DNA from: CATOSK01 sp963665735
GTDB taxonomy: Bacteria; Chloroflexota; Dehalococcoidia; Lucifugimonadales; UBA3495
DNA: 64,000 nt
NCBI GenBank assembly: GCA_963665735.1
Contig: OY762444.1
Location: forward strand, 1,488,001-1,552,000
Reading direction: 5' to 3'
How positions within the stretch are numbered: the first letter of the stretch is position 1; every line of letters starts with the position of its first letter. The position numbers and the translations under genes are program-made. This document shows, in pieces, positions 41,356 through 49,319 of this stretch. The notes under the pieces were generated by a model, which worked only from the letters and a program-made list of their open reading frames with translations, was not told where the DNA came from and ran no database searches.

Positions 41356-42894
41356 ATGGCGTGGCCGAACATCAGCGACTTTGGCGATGCGGTGCAACAC
41401 CCGGAGCGTTGTTTTGAAGACCGGGAACTGGCCGGCGGCAATGTTGTCCTTAATCCCCGCGGGCTGCCCTTGGTTTACTCCGGGGCATTCGCCTGCGTTT
41501 ACCAGGTAATTGCCGGGGCCGATTCCTACGCCGTCCGCTGTTTTACCCGGGAGGTTAACGACCAGCACAGCCGTTATGACCACCTGGACCGTTACCTGGC
41601 CGGTGTCCGCCCCGACGCCTTTGTCCGCTTTCAATACCTGGAGCGGGGCGTCATGGTCCGGGGGATGCCCTACCCCGTGGTCAAGATGTCGTGGGTTCAG
41701 GGCGACCGGCTTGACCGTTTCGCCAAAGAAAATCTGGACGCCCCGGAACGGCTGCAAGACTTGGCCGCCCGATGGCGGGGCGTCAACGCCAGCCTGCGGG
41801 GGTTGGGCATCGCCCACAACGACTTGCAGCATGGCAACGCCATCGTCCAGCCCGACGGGGCCATTCGCCTGGTTGACTACGACGGAATTTTCTTGCCGGA
41901 ATTCCGGGGGCAGCCCAGCCCGGAACTCGGCCACCGGCACTACCAGCACCCGGCAAGGAAAACCGACGATTATCACCACGACATAGACAATTTCCCCACG
42001 CTGGTGGTTTACCTGAGCCTGCTGGCCCTGGCCCAGGAACCGGGCCTGTGGGGGCGATTCAACAACGAAGACAATTTGGTCTTTACCAGGGACGACTTTG
42101 CAGACCCGGCCAACTCCCACTGTTTCCGGGCCTTGAAGAACTGCCCCGACGCCCAGGTCGCCGAACTGACCGCCCTGCTTGAGAAATACTGTTCCATCCC
42201 CGTTGAGCAGGTTCCCGACCTGGAGACTATTCTGCGGGGCGTTCCTCCGCCTTCCCGTCCGAACACGGCCCGCCGTCCGGCGCAACCGACGGCGACTCCC
42301 CAGCGGCCAAGCCCGGCTCCAGCCGGCGGCGCATCCCAGTTTCGGCAGATGCTCCAAAACAACGAAGCCCCTCAGCCCGGCAACCGGGGCGCAACCCCGC
42401 CAGGCGTCCAGACCGGGGCCAGACCGAGCAACGCCCAACCAACAACTCCGCCCAACGTCCAAGGCGGGGCCAGCCCACGCACCGCCCAGCCAACAACACC
42501 GCCCAACGTCCAGACCAGGGCCACGCCGAGCAACGCCCGGCCCGCAACACCGCCCAGCGTCCAGACCGGGGCCAGACCTAACCGCGTCCAACCCGCAACC
42601 CCGCCCAGCGTCCAGACCGGGCCGGCCGCCCGCGCGGTCAAATGCTCCGGCTGCGGCCAAGTCAATTCCCATGACCTCATTTACTGTTCCAACGAGTCCT
42701 GCGCCACCGTTTTGCAACCCGGCGCCTTGAACTGCCCGGCGTGCCGCCACTACCGGCCCGTCAATGCGGTCTTCTGCCCCGATTGCGGCGTCAACATCAA
42801 GACCGGAGGGCGCATTTGCTCCCAGTGCCGCGCCCAAATCCCGCCCAACGCGACTCGCTGCCGGCAGTGCGGGATGAGCCTGACCCACCCCTGA
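41356..42894 (+). CDS. Protein kinase-like protein with C-terminal zinc ribbons
   Basis: A 512-residue protein in three parts. Residues ~1-270 are a kinase-like fold: Gly-loop SGAFACVYQV, AVRCF as the Lys-strand analogue (the Lys is replaced by Arg or lies elsewhere), catalytic loop GIAHNDLQHGNAIV and metal loop RLVDYDGIF. Residues ~290-420 are a Pro/Thr/Gln-rich linker of near-repeats (TPPSVQTGARPN type). Residues ~425-512 hold three zinc ribbons (CSGCGQ..., CPACRHYRPVNAVFCPDCG, CSQCRAQIPPNATRCRQCG). The kinase plus C4 zinc-ribbon architecture is the third member of the TerY-P triad. GGGCGAGGCG precedes the start. Confidence 0.83.
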   Translation: MAWPNISDFGDAVQHPERCFEDRELAGGNVVLNPRGLPLVYSGAFACVYQVIAGADSYAVRCFTREVNDQHSRYDHLDRYLAGVRPDAFVRFQYLERGVMVRGMPYPVVKMSWVQGDRLDRFAKENLDAPERLQDLAARWRGVNASLRGLGIAHNDLQHGNAIVQPDGAIRLVDYDGIFLPEFRGQPSPELGHRHYQHPARKTDDYHHDIDNFPTLVVYLSLLALAQEPGLWGRFNNEDNLVFTRDDFADPANSHCFRALKNCPDAQVAELTALLEKYCSIPVEQVPDLETILRGVPPPSRPNTARRPAQPTATPQRPSPAPAGGASQFRQMLQNNEAPQPGNRGATPPGVQTGARPSNAQPTTPPNVQGGASPRTAQPTTPPNVQTRATPSNARPATPPSVQTGARPNRVQPATPPSVQTGPAARAVKCSGCGQVNSHDLIYCSNESCATVLQPGALNCPACRHYRPVNAVFCPDCGVNIKTGGRICSQCRAQIPPNATRCRQCGMSLTHP

Positions 42895-42901
42895 CCAAGC
42901 A

Positions 42902-44029
42902 ATGAGATGCCCTAGCTGCCGGCTGGTTATACCGGCGTCGGTCAATTTCTGCGCTTACTGCGGAGCCTCGGCCCGGCCGGCGGCCCCGGCTTTCACTCCC
43001 TCAACCCCCTCCGACCGGCAGCCGGTGGCACCTTCCCCATCCCGGAGACGCGCCGCCGGACCAAGGCGCTCCCGGACGGGCCGGCGCATCTTTCTTGGAA
43101 TCTTCGTCCTCCTGATTGTGGCTCTTGCCGGGGCGGGGGCCGTGGTTTTCCTGGCGCCGGACTTAGGCCCGGTAGCCTCCACTCGGACTTATCTGACCGC
43201 GGAATCCGGCCCGGTAGCTTCGACTTGGGCTTCCCTGACCGCGGAAACCGGGCCGGTGGCTTCAACCTGGGCTTTTCTGATGGGCGATACCGCCGAACCG
43301 CCGCCGCCCCCCCAGCCGATTGCGCCGGTTCCCACGCCCACGGCGATTGTCGTGGTGTTCCCCACCCTGATACCTACGCCAACGCCAACGCCGTTTCCCA
43401 CCTTGCCGCCGTTTCCTACCGCCGTTCCAACGCCGACGCCGCCACCGACACCGGAACCGACACCGACGCCCATGCCCACGGCCACACCGGAACCGACTCC
43501 CACGCCAGAACCGACACCGACGCCGGAGCCGACGCCGACGCCCATGCCAACCCCGACTCCAAGATTCGAGATTTATCGAGGTTTAGTCGGTTCTGACCCG
43601 TACATCCTGGAAGTCCTGCCGGAACTGAGTTTGCTACCCCGAAGAGGCGCCAACTCATTCCTTGCGGATGAACGTCGAACACGCGGGCTCGACATCCGCG
43701 TCTGGGAACTCACCCGCCAAGCTGATGCTATTGAGTTGCTGGCGGAACGCCAACAGTACCTTAATGACCGGGGCGAACCGGAGTATAGACAGATGGACTC
43801 CGACCTCTCCGGCAGCCAGGTTCCCGAGGGGTTCCCGTCGGCCATGCGGCTGCAATACCTTTGGAGGGAGGAAGGCGCCCATTGTATAAAGGACGTGGTG
43901 GACATCATCGGCCCTTCCAACAAACGCACCCACGGCGTGCTTCTGTCCGCCTGGATTTGCCAAAGAGACCTGGACGAAACTACCGAGGCGCAACGGGAAC
44001 GGATGCTCAACAGCTTCAGCTTTCAGTAA
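42902..44029 (+). CDS. Zinc-ribbon, single-pass membrane protein with Pro-Thr stalk
   Basis: A 375-residue protein. N-terminal zinc ribbon CPSCRLVIPASVNFCAYCG (residues 3-21), a basic RRRAAGPRRSRTGRR stretch, one transmembrane helix (FLGIFVLLIVALAGAGAVVF, about 63-82), three ~20-residue near-repeats (GPVASTWASLTAETGPVAST type), a long Pro-Thr stalk (about 150-218), and an extracytoplasmic C-terminal domain of ~155 residues with no known match. Topology puts the ribbon inside and the domain outside. It starts eight bases after the kinase gene, so it is probably the operon's fourth member and a candidate envelope sensor or effector. Confidence 0.7.
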   Translation: MRCPSCRLVIPASVNFCAYCGASARPAAPAFTPSTPSDRQPVAPSPSRRRAAGPRRSRTGRRIFLGIFVLLIVALAGAGAVVFLAPDLGPVASTRTYLTAESGPVASTWASLTAETGPVASTWAFLMGDTAEPPPPPQPIAPVPTPTAIVVVFPTLIPTPTPTPFPTLPPFPTAVPTPTPPPTPEPTPTPMPTATPEPTPTPEPTPTPEPTPTPMPTPTPRFEIYRGLVGSDPYILEVLPELSLLPRRGANSFLADERRTRGLDIRVWELTRQADAIELLAERQQYLNDRGEPEYRQMDSDLSGSQVPEGFPSAMRLQYLWREEGAHCIKDVVDIIGPSNKRTHGVLLSAWICQRDLDETTEAQRERMLNSFSFQ

Positions 44030-44121
44030 GAGTAAGTTCCCGGACGCGCCGCCAGCATCCCCCAACTCCCGCCGAAACCCGCATCCATGCGCCCAAGGCG
44101 ATTGTCAGGGCGTAGTTTATT

Positions 44122-45540
44122 ATGGAGACCAACCATCCTCCAGGCGGGGAAATGCCCCTGCTTAACGACGTGCAATCCCGGCTGAACGCCGCCCCTATGC
44201 TGGGCGTGGCCCGCCCCAAGACGCCGCAAGAAGTTGCCGCCGTTATCCTGGACGCCAGGGAAAGAGGTATCGCCGTCTGTCCCGCCGGATGCCTTCATTC
44301 GATGGGCGGCCAGCAGTTCAAGAAAGGCGGCATTTCCCTAAGCTCCGCCGGACTCAACGGCGTTGGCCCGCTGGAACGGGAATCCAAGAGCGTCTGGGCG
44401 CAGTCGGGCGTCACCTGGCCCCAACTGGCCCAGTGGCTCCACGCCGAGCAATGCGGGGAACCCCGGCAGCTGACCTTCATTCAGAAACAGACCGGGGCCG
44501 ACAACCTTTCCCTGGGCGGCGCCGTTTCCTCCAACATCCACGGGCGGGTCTTGGGCCGCCGCCCCATCGTCGCCGACATCCAGGCTTTCTGCCTGACCAC
44601 CCCCGACGGCCAGAGGTTGCGGTGCAGCCGGCAAGAAAACCCTGACCTGTTCCGGCTGGCCGTGGGCGGCTACGGCCTCTTCGGTTTCATTGACTCCATC
44701 CAATTGAAGTTGGAAGAACGGCGGTTGCTGGCCCGACGGGTGCGGGAAATTCCCCTGGGGGAGGTCATTCCCGCCCTGGAAGCCGAGACTCGCCGGGGCG
44801 CGGCCTACGGCGATTTCCAGTACAAGACCGACGAATCGGCCCGGGACTTCATGGCTGTGGGCATTATGTCCACCTATGCCCCCACTGACAAACCGGCACC
44901 GCCGACCGGCGGCCAGTCGGGACTGTCCACCGAGGACTGGACGCGGCTTTACCTGCTGGCCCACACCGACAAAGCCCGCGCTTACCGGGAATACGCCGCC
45001 CACTACTTCCAGACCGACGGGCAACGCTACTGGTCCGACGACCACCAGTTCAGCCCCTATTTGCCCGACGCCGGAGACCTGCTGCACCGCAAGCTGGGCT
45101 GGCGGACCTACGCCTCGCTGATGATTTCCGAGCTTTACGTTCCCCGGCCCCGGCTGGTGGAATTTATGTCCTGGGCCAAAGCCGCCGTGCTGCGAACCGG
45201 GGCCAACCTGGTTTACGGCACCATCCGGCTAATCGAGTCCGAGTCCGAAACCTTTTTGCCCTGGGCCAGCCAAAACTACGCTTGCGTAATTTTCAACCTG
45301 CTGGTGGAACACTCGCCCGACGGCATCCGCCGGGGCCAAGCCCAATTCCGCGCCCTGATTGACTGCGCCCTGGCCGAGGGCGGTTCCTACTACCTGACCT
45401 ACCATCGCTGGGCCGCCAAAGACCAGGTGCGGCAAGCCTATCCCCGGTTCGCGGAGTTCCTGCAACGCAAGCGGGAACGCGACCCCCAGCAAGTCTTTTC
45501 CAGCGACTGGTACACCCACCACCGGGCGATGTTTTCGTAA
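44122..45540 (+). CDS. FAD-linked oxidoreductase (PCMH/VAO-type)
   Basis: A 472-residue FAD_binding_4 enzyme. The PCMH flavin domain runs through VAAVILDARERGIAVCPAGC, LHSMGGQQFKKGGISLSSAG (near 57) and GADNLSLGGAVSSNIHGRVL (near 130). A C-terminal substrate domain follows (about 240-470). It belongs to the vanillyl-alcohol/sugar-lactone oxidase superfamily; HSMGG in place of the GGGHS flavin-attachment motif suggests a variant FAD link. Substrate unknown. Single gene downstream of the four-gene signalling operon but separated by ~90 bases. Confidence 0.8.
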   Translation: METNHPPGGEMPLLNDVQSRLNAAPMLGVARPKTPQEVAAVILDARERGIAVCPAGCLHSMGGQQFKKGGISLSSAGLNGVGPLERESKSVWAQSGVTWPQLAQWLHAEQCGEPRQLTFIQKQTGADNLSLGGAVSSNIHGRVLGRRPIVADIQAFCLTTPDGQRLRCSRQENPDLFRLAVGGYGLFGFIDSIQLKLEERRLLARRVREIPLGEVIPALEAETRRGAAYGDFQYKTDESARDFMAVGIMSTYAPTDKPAPPTGGQSGLSTEDWTRLYLLAHTDKARAYREYAAHYFQTDGQRYWSDDHQFSPYLPDAGDLLHRKLGWRTYASLMISELYVPRPRLVEFMSWAKAAVLRTGANLVYGTIRLIESESETFLPWASQNYACVIFNLLVEHSPDGIRRGQAQFRALIDCALAEGGSYYLTYHRWAAKDQVRQAYPRFAEFLQRKRERDPQQVFSSDWYTHHRAMFS

Positions 45541-45552
45541 GGCCAGGGTATT

Positions 45553-45712
45553 TCGATTATTGCAGTGGCCACCCCAATGTTACCCTGAACGAAGTGAAGG
45601 GTCTAAAATCCTTCGGCCAAGACGACATTGGCAAAGGCAAGAATTTGACATTCTTCGCTTTGCTCAGAATGACATACTTGGGCTATGGAATGAAAATCAA
45701 AAGACCCTGTTC
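45553..45712. repeat. Repeat family E, copy 3 (inverse orientation)
   Basis: About 160 bases with GAACGAAGTGAAGGGTCTAA then TTCTTCGCTTTGCTCAGAAT; the orientation is opposite to the pair at 38911-39287. The 45541-45836 gap holds only this. Confidence 0.75.
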
Positions 45713-45836
45713 GTAAGAACCGCCGGTATTGACAAGTTACCAGGCCGTTGCTACATTTTAACAAAGCTGACTGATACAACGTCCCATAATCGCCGGCTTG
45801 GGCTTCCTCGAACCCTTAACCACAGAGGTATCCCCA

Positions 45837-46415
45837 GTGAGATTGCACCCGGTCATCCTCGCCACCCTCATCGCGCCGGCCATCGTCGTGGTAGTCGTAC
45901 TGGCGCTGCTTTTCCGAGACACCGGGACAAGCGCCGCTGACGTAGGAGCGACGGCCACGGCTACGCTGGCCTCGCCGACGGGCCAGGCAATGGGAACCGT
46001 ATCCTTTACGCAAGGGGCCTCGGTGGTTCTGGTAGCTGCGGAGGTTCGGGGACTGACCCCGGGCGGCCATGCTTTTGTCATTCACGAAACCGGCGCGTGC
46101 GCTCCCGACTTCGCCGCCGCCGGTGACCACTTTAATCCCGAAAACGCTGAGCACGGAATCATTCACCCCAACTGGGAACGCGGCCAATCCGGCGGCGGAC
46201 ACGGTGGCGACCTGCCCAACATCTATGCGGGAACCGACGGCTTAGCCCGCGCCGACTTCTTCACCGACGGCGTGACGCTGGATGTCGGCCCGCGCCATTC
46301 CGTCTTTGACGCCGACGGCTCGGCCATAATCGTCCACGAAAAGCCGGACGCTTACCTCCCGCAGGAGTCGGACACCGGCAACCGCGTTGCCTGCGGCGTC
46401 ATCCGCCGCGACTAG
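45837..46415 (+). CDS. sodC: Cu/Zn superoxide dismutase, membrane-anchored
   Basis: A 192-residue enzyme converting superoxide to oxygen and peroxide outside the membrane. An N-terminal hydrophobic segment (about residues 9-28) acts as signal or anchor. All metal ligands are present: HAFVIHETG (two His), GDHFNPENAEHG (two His), GGHGGDLPN (His, Asp) and IIVHEKPDAY (Cu His). The disulfide Cys pair is in GACAPDF and RVACGVI, and the electrostatic Arg is in GNRVACG. Start GTG 45837 with AGAGG upstream; a longer in-frame start adds non-homologous residues. Single gene. Confidence 0.93.
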   Translation: MRLHPVILATLIAPAIVVVVVLALLFRDTGTSAADVGATATATLASPTGQAMGTVSFTQGASVVLVAAEVRGLTPGGHAFVIHETGACAPDFAAAGDHFNPENAEHGIIHPNWERGQSGGGHGGDLPNIYAGTDGLARADFFTDGVTLDVGPRHSVFDADGSAIIVHEKPDAYLPQESDTGNRVACGVIRRD

Positions 46416-46482
46416 CAGTCCATCAGCGCCGGATTGAAGGGGTAGCGGTTGACGATGACCTGGGGAGAGTCGTCAGAGGACG

Positions 46483-47103
46483 TTATTGAGCCACTGCAAA
46501 TCTTTGTTGCCTGCCATCCAATGCCTCGTGGCATCCCCGAACATCCACCACGGCGCCAAACTTGGTGAAAACTTCGCAAAATCTTTCGTATCGTGTTCCC
46601 CAATAAACCATAGCGCAAGACATCGGGGCGCCCTTGGCGCTTTCCTTGCCATCAATCAAAAACTTCAGGCGAGTATCATAAAGAAACGCCACGCCGGTCG
46701 CGGTTCCCCAGACATACGACTTCCAATGGAGAGTATTGGTCGCCACCGGCACCAAAGCCAGGATTTCTGAACCATAATCTTCGTAAGATTCGGCGCATTT
46801 TCGCAGCCAATCCCGGATTGTTGTGCCCCGTTCCCGGTCTGCGCCGTATGGCGGATTGACGAATATGGTTTCGTGGTTCCACGGTACAGCCAGCCCGTCA
46901 GTTTCGGGAAGCCGAAACTCAACGGCAGCGCCAACGATGGAATGCTCGCCGGAACATGGATCCAGGGCTATGGTTCCGGCAAAGAAACGGCGCACGGCGT
47001 CAACGTATTTGGGGGGCGTTCCCCAGTGATTGCTGAAAGACTTAGCGTTATTCCGGCCAGCAGTCATATTCGACCCACTTGTCGGCTCCCGGAAGGGCGA
47101 CAT
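46483..47103 (-). CDS. Phage-type N6-adenine DNA methyltransferase (Dam-like)
   Basis: A 206-residue methyltransferase of the phage DNA N-6-adenine-methyltransferase family. NHWGTPPKYVDAVRRFF and GTIALDPCSGEHS (near 45) are followed by the catalytic FVNPPYG (near 87). There is no restriction partner, so it is an orphan methylase, often a phage or plasmid remnant. Codons and base composition are less GC-biased than in the neighbours. Start uncertain: ATG 47103, or ATG 47067 (MTAGRNNAK). About 65 bases after the stop (46416-46482) may be the decayed tail of another gene. Confidence 0.82.
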   Translation of the reverse strand: MSPFREPTSGSNMTAGRNNAKSFSNHWGTPPKYVDAVRRFFAGTIALDPCSGEHSIVGAAVEFRLPETDGLAVPWNHETIFVNPPYGADRERGTTIRDWLRKCAESYEDYGSEILALVPVATNTLHWKSYVWGTATGVAFLYDTRLKFLIDGKESAKGAPMSCAMVYWGTRYERFCEVFTKFGAVVDVRGCHEALDGRQQRFAVAQ

Positions 47104-47167
47104 ACCCTATAGCGCCAATTCTATCAAAGGCTGTCCACCCTTTTGTGTCACTACGCCGCGCGGGAAA

Positions 47168-47200
47168 CAAAGAGCCGGGCATACTCGCCCGGCTTTTGTC
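47168..47200 (-). terminator. Terminator hairpin of the GarR-like gene
   Basis: An eight-base stem (AGCCGGGC at 47173-47180, GCCCGGCT at 47187-47194), six-base loop, then on the minus strand CTTTGTTT. It lies ~45 bases after the garR-like stop and has TTTTG on the plus side, so it may work both ways. Confidence 0.7.
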
Positions 47201-47240
47201 GGTCAACCCCAAACGCTGAAATGGGAAACAACCGGCGCCG

Positions 47241-48137
47241 TTAGCCGCCCTTGGTTACCTCTACGTGGGCCAGGTTTTCCAGGAAGTGGAGAATGGCCGA
47301 GTGGTCCAGTTCCTGCTCCCCGTCGTTGACCAGGGAACCCAGCATCTGCTGGAGCAGGGCCGTTACCGGCAGGGGGACGTTCAGTTCCTGGGCCGTTTGC
47401 AGCACGTTGCGCAGGTCTTTCTGGTGCAGGCGGATGCGGAATCCGGCGCGGAAATTGCGGTCCAGCATCATCGGCGCCTTGGCCTCCATCACCGCGCTGC
47501 CGGCCAGCCCGCCGCGAATGGCGTTGAACACCCGCTCCGGGTCCACGCCGGCTTTCTGGGCCAGCACCAGGGCCTCGCTGAGGGCCTCGATGTTGGCGGC
47601 GACGATAATCTGGTTGGCCAGCTTGGTGGTGTTGCCGGCGCCCACGTCGCCGGTCAGAACCACGTTGCCGCCCATCGTCTTCAACAGGTCATAGCACTGG
47701 TCAAAGACTTCCTGCTTGCCGCCCACCATGATGGCCAGGGTGGCGTTGATAGCCCCCGGTTCGCCGCCGCTGACCGGGGCGTCCAGCATTTCGACGCCCT
47801 TGCCGGCGCACTCGGCGAAAATCTTCTGGGACATGGAGGGGGCGATGGAACTCATGTCTATGATGACGGAGTTGGGGCGGGCGCCTTCCAGGACGCCGCC
47901 GGGGCCGAGGATGGCGCGCTCGGAGTCGGCGGAGTCGGGGAGCATGGTGATAATCTTGTCGGTCTTGGAGGAGACCTCGCTGCTGGACGATGCAGGGGAT
48001 GCGCCTTCGGTAGCCAGTTCTTCAACGGCCTCGGCTACGATGTCGTAAACGGTGAGTTGGTAGCCGGCCTTCATCAAGTTGCGGGCCATAGGCTTTCCCA
48101 TGATGCCCAGTCCAACGAAACCGATTTGCTCTGCCAT
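47241..48137 (-). CDS. Tartronate-semialdehyde reductase-like dehydrogenase
   Basis: A 298-residue beta-hydroxyacid dehydrogenase, closest by motif to 2-hydroxy-3-oxopropionate reductase (GarR/GlxR). IGFVGLGIMGKPMARNLMKAG (residues ~5-25, shown in part), IDMSSIAPSMSQKI near 93, DAPVSGGEPGA near 118, and catalytic Lys in GAGNTTKLANQI near 170. It reduces tartronate semialdehyde to glycerate in glyoxylate, glucarate or uric acid breakdown; related enzymes act on 3-hydroxyisobutyrate. Single gene with its own terminator. No gcl or hyi neighbour confirms the pathway. It is a paralogue of the gene at 6628. Confidence 0.88.
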   Translation of the reverse strand: MAEQIGFVGLGIMGKPMARNLMKAGYQLTVYDIVAEAVEELATEGASPASSSSEVSSKTDKIITMLPDSADSERAILGPGGVLEGARPNSVIIDMSSIAPSMSQKIFAECAGKGVEMLDAPVSGGEPGAINATLAIMVGGKQEVFDQCYDLLKTMGGNVVLTGDVGAGNTTKLANQIIVAANIEALSEALVLAQKAGVDPERVFNAIRGGLAGSAVMEAKAPMMLDRNFRAGFRIRLHQKDLRNVLQTAQELNVPLPVTALLQQMLGSLVNDGEQELDHSAILHFLENLAHVEVTKGG

Positions 48138-48266
48138 GACAACTTCTCCAGGGAGGGGGATTGTTGGGACTTTAACACATTGGGGGGAATTGCGCTTTAT
48201 GTACGACCCGGCGGATACGTTGGCGGTGTGACAGTTTTACCACCGAAAGGCCGGGATGTACGACCT

Positions 48267-48497
48267 TCACGCCGACCGAATGACCCGCCGGCTAAGCCGG
48301 CGACGGAGCCGTTTATTGCCGAGTCTCCGAGGATAGTTTAACGCCGACGCGCTATAGCGTCGGTGGATTGTTCGGCGCGGTCTTTGGCTCGGAGGGCCCG
48401 GTGGTTTGGCGGAATCCCCCAGTTTGGGAGGCGCTACTCGTGGGGAAGAACCCAAAGGCTCAATCGGCGGGCGTTTGAAAGGGTTCCAGGGCGACAT
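48267..48497 (-). CDS. Possible small basic protein
   Basis: A 76-residue open frame beginning MSPWNPFKRPP with AAGGGGG upstream of the ATG. It is Pro- and Arg-rich and very basic toward the C-terminus (RRRLSRRV). The DNA here includes a perfect hairpin at 48344-48363 and another inverted repeat at 48287-48301, so the frame may be chance. No family recognised. Confidence 0.28.
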   Translation of the reverse strand: MSPWNPFKRPPIEPLGSSPRVAPPKLGDSAKPPGPPSQRPRRTIHRRYSASALNYPRRLGNKRLRRRLSRRVIRSA

Positions 48498-48532
48498 TGC
48501 ACCCCCTTCATGGAAGTTTTGCTTTTCTGGAT

Positions 48533-49159
48533 TCAGGGGATTATATCGCAGACGGTGGTAGTTCCCCAACCCTGCGGAATCGCCCCGCGTCCCGGATTGT
48601 AGAAGTAGGTGTAAACCAGTATGGAAGAGACATCGTTTGATATGACGAATTCGCAAGTTTCCTGATGACGTTCACCCGGTTCTACTACTAACTCGCCTTT
48701 AACCCAACGACGCGACGCTTCTTCCATCGTAGGCCATTGCAAATTCCAGGGACTTTCGCCGTTCTCATCGGCGAACACTTTGGCGTAAAGATTTTCAACT
48801 TCCCGGTCTGAAATCGGCGACAGGATTTGCAACCGGAAATATGCCTCATGGAACTCCAGCTTAACCCTGGAACTGTTAGTCAGGGTTGCCGTTACTATCA
48901 AATGGACGTAGTTTTCGCTGATGGCCCGGTGGGAAACCGTTTGGTTGATAGTTACGTGGGGTTTGAAGTCCCGGAACTGATGCAGCCTGTAACCGGCGAA
49001 AGCTCCGCCGGCTATGAGCACAAAAGCGGTGGCAAAAGACTGGACAATTCCAGCCAGATTTGCGGTTCTGGTCAAGTCGGACAAGGTGACATGAAGGGCC
49101 AACGCCAAAGCGACGATAAACGCCAACACCCCGCCAATAATTGACACGCTCCGCAGCAA
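48533..49159 (-). CDS. Two-helix membrane protein with extracytoplasmic or cytoplasmic beta domain
   Basis: A 208-residue protein of unrecognised family. Two N-terminal transmembrane helices (ISIIGGVLAFIVALALAL-like near 6-24; FATAFVLIAGGAFAGY near 42-58) are followed by a ~145-residue strand-rich domain (PHVTINQTVSHRAISENYVH, LIVTATLTNSSRVKLEFHEA, CEFVISND). The start is TTG, with a perfect GGAGGTC ribosome site seven bases upstream. It is a lone gene; no neighbour hints at a role. Confidence 0.6.
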   Translation of the reverse strand: MLRSVSIIGGVLAFIVALALALHVTLSDLTRTANLAGIVQSFATAFVLIAGGAFAGYRLHQFRDFKPHVTINQTVSHRAISENYVHLIVTATLTNSSRVKLEFHEAYFRLQILSPISDREVENLYAKVFADENGESPWNLQWPTMEEASRRWVKGELVVEPGERHQETCEFVISNDVSSILVYTYFYNPGRGAIPQGWGTTTVCDIIP

Positions 49160-49319
49160 TTGACCTCCGGGGCCGGATGACTTTCGGGAATTTCCTGGTT
49201 GCCGGCGTTATGCCAACCATTGTCAATGGCTTGGCAGGCTTGGCGCAATCGGCAACTGTCATCAAGTTTGTGCTGCTTGTGTCTTGGAAGAGCGTATGAG
49301 GCAAGCAGGCAACCCCCCG

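Noticed and set aside
41314..42945. A 543-codon minus-strand frame opposite the kinase gene
   Set aside because: Its repeats are the antisense of the Pro/Gln linker; the plus strand has kinase motifs and zinc ribbons.
39685..44029. Full tellurium-resistance operon
   Set aside because: TerY-P-like proteins are present but no TerB, TerC, TerD or TerZ homologue was seen.
46412..46618. A small minus-strand gene at the end of the Dam-like gene
   Set aside because: It runs through the methylase in another frame; only its last ~22 codons are outside, so at most a decayed tail.
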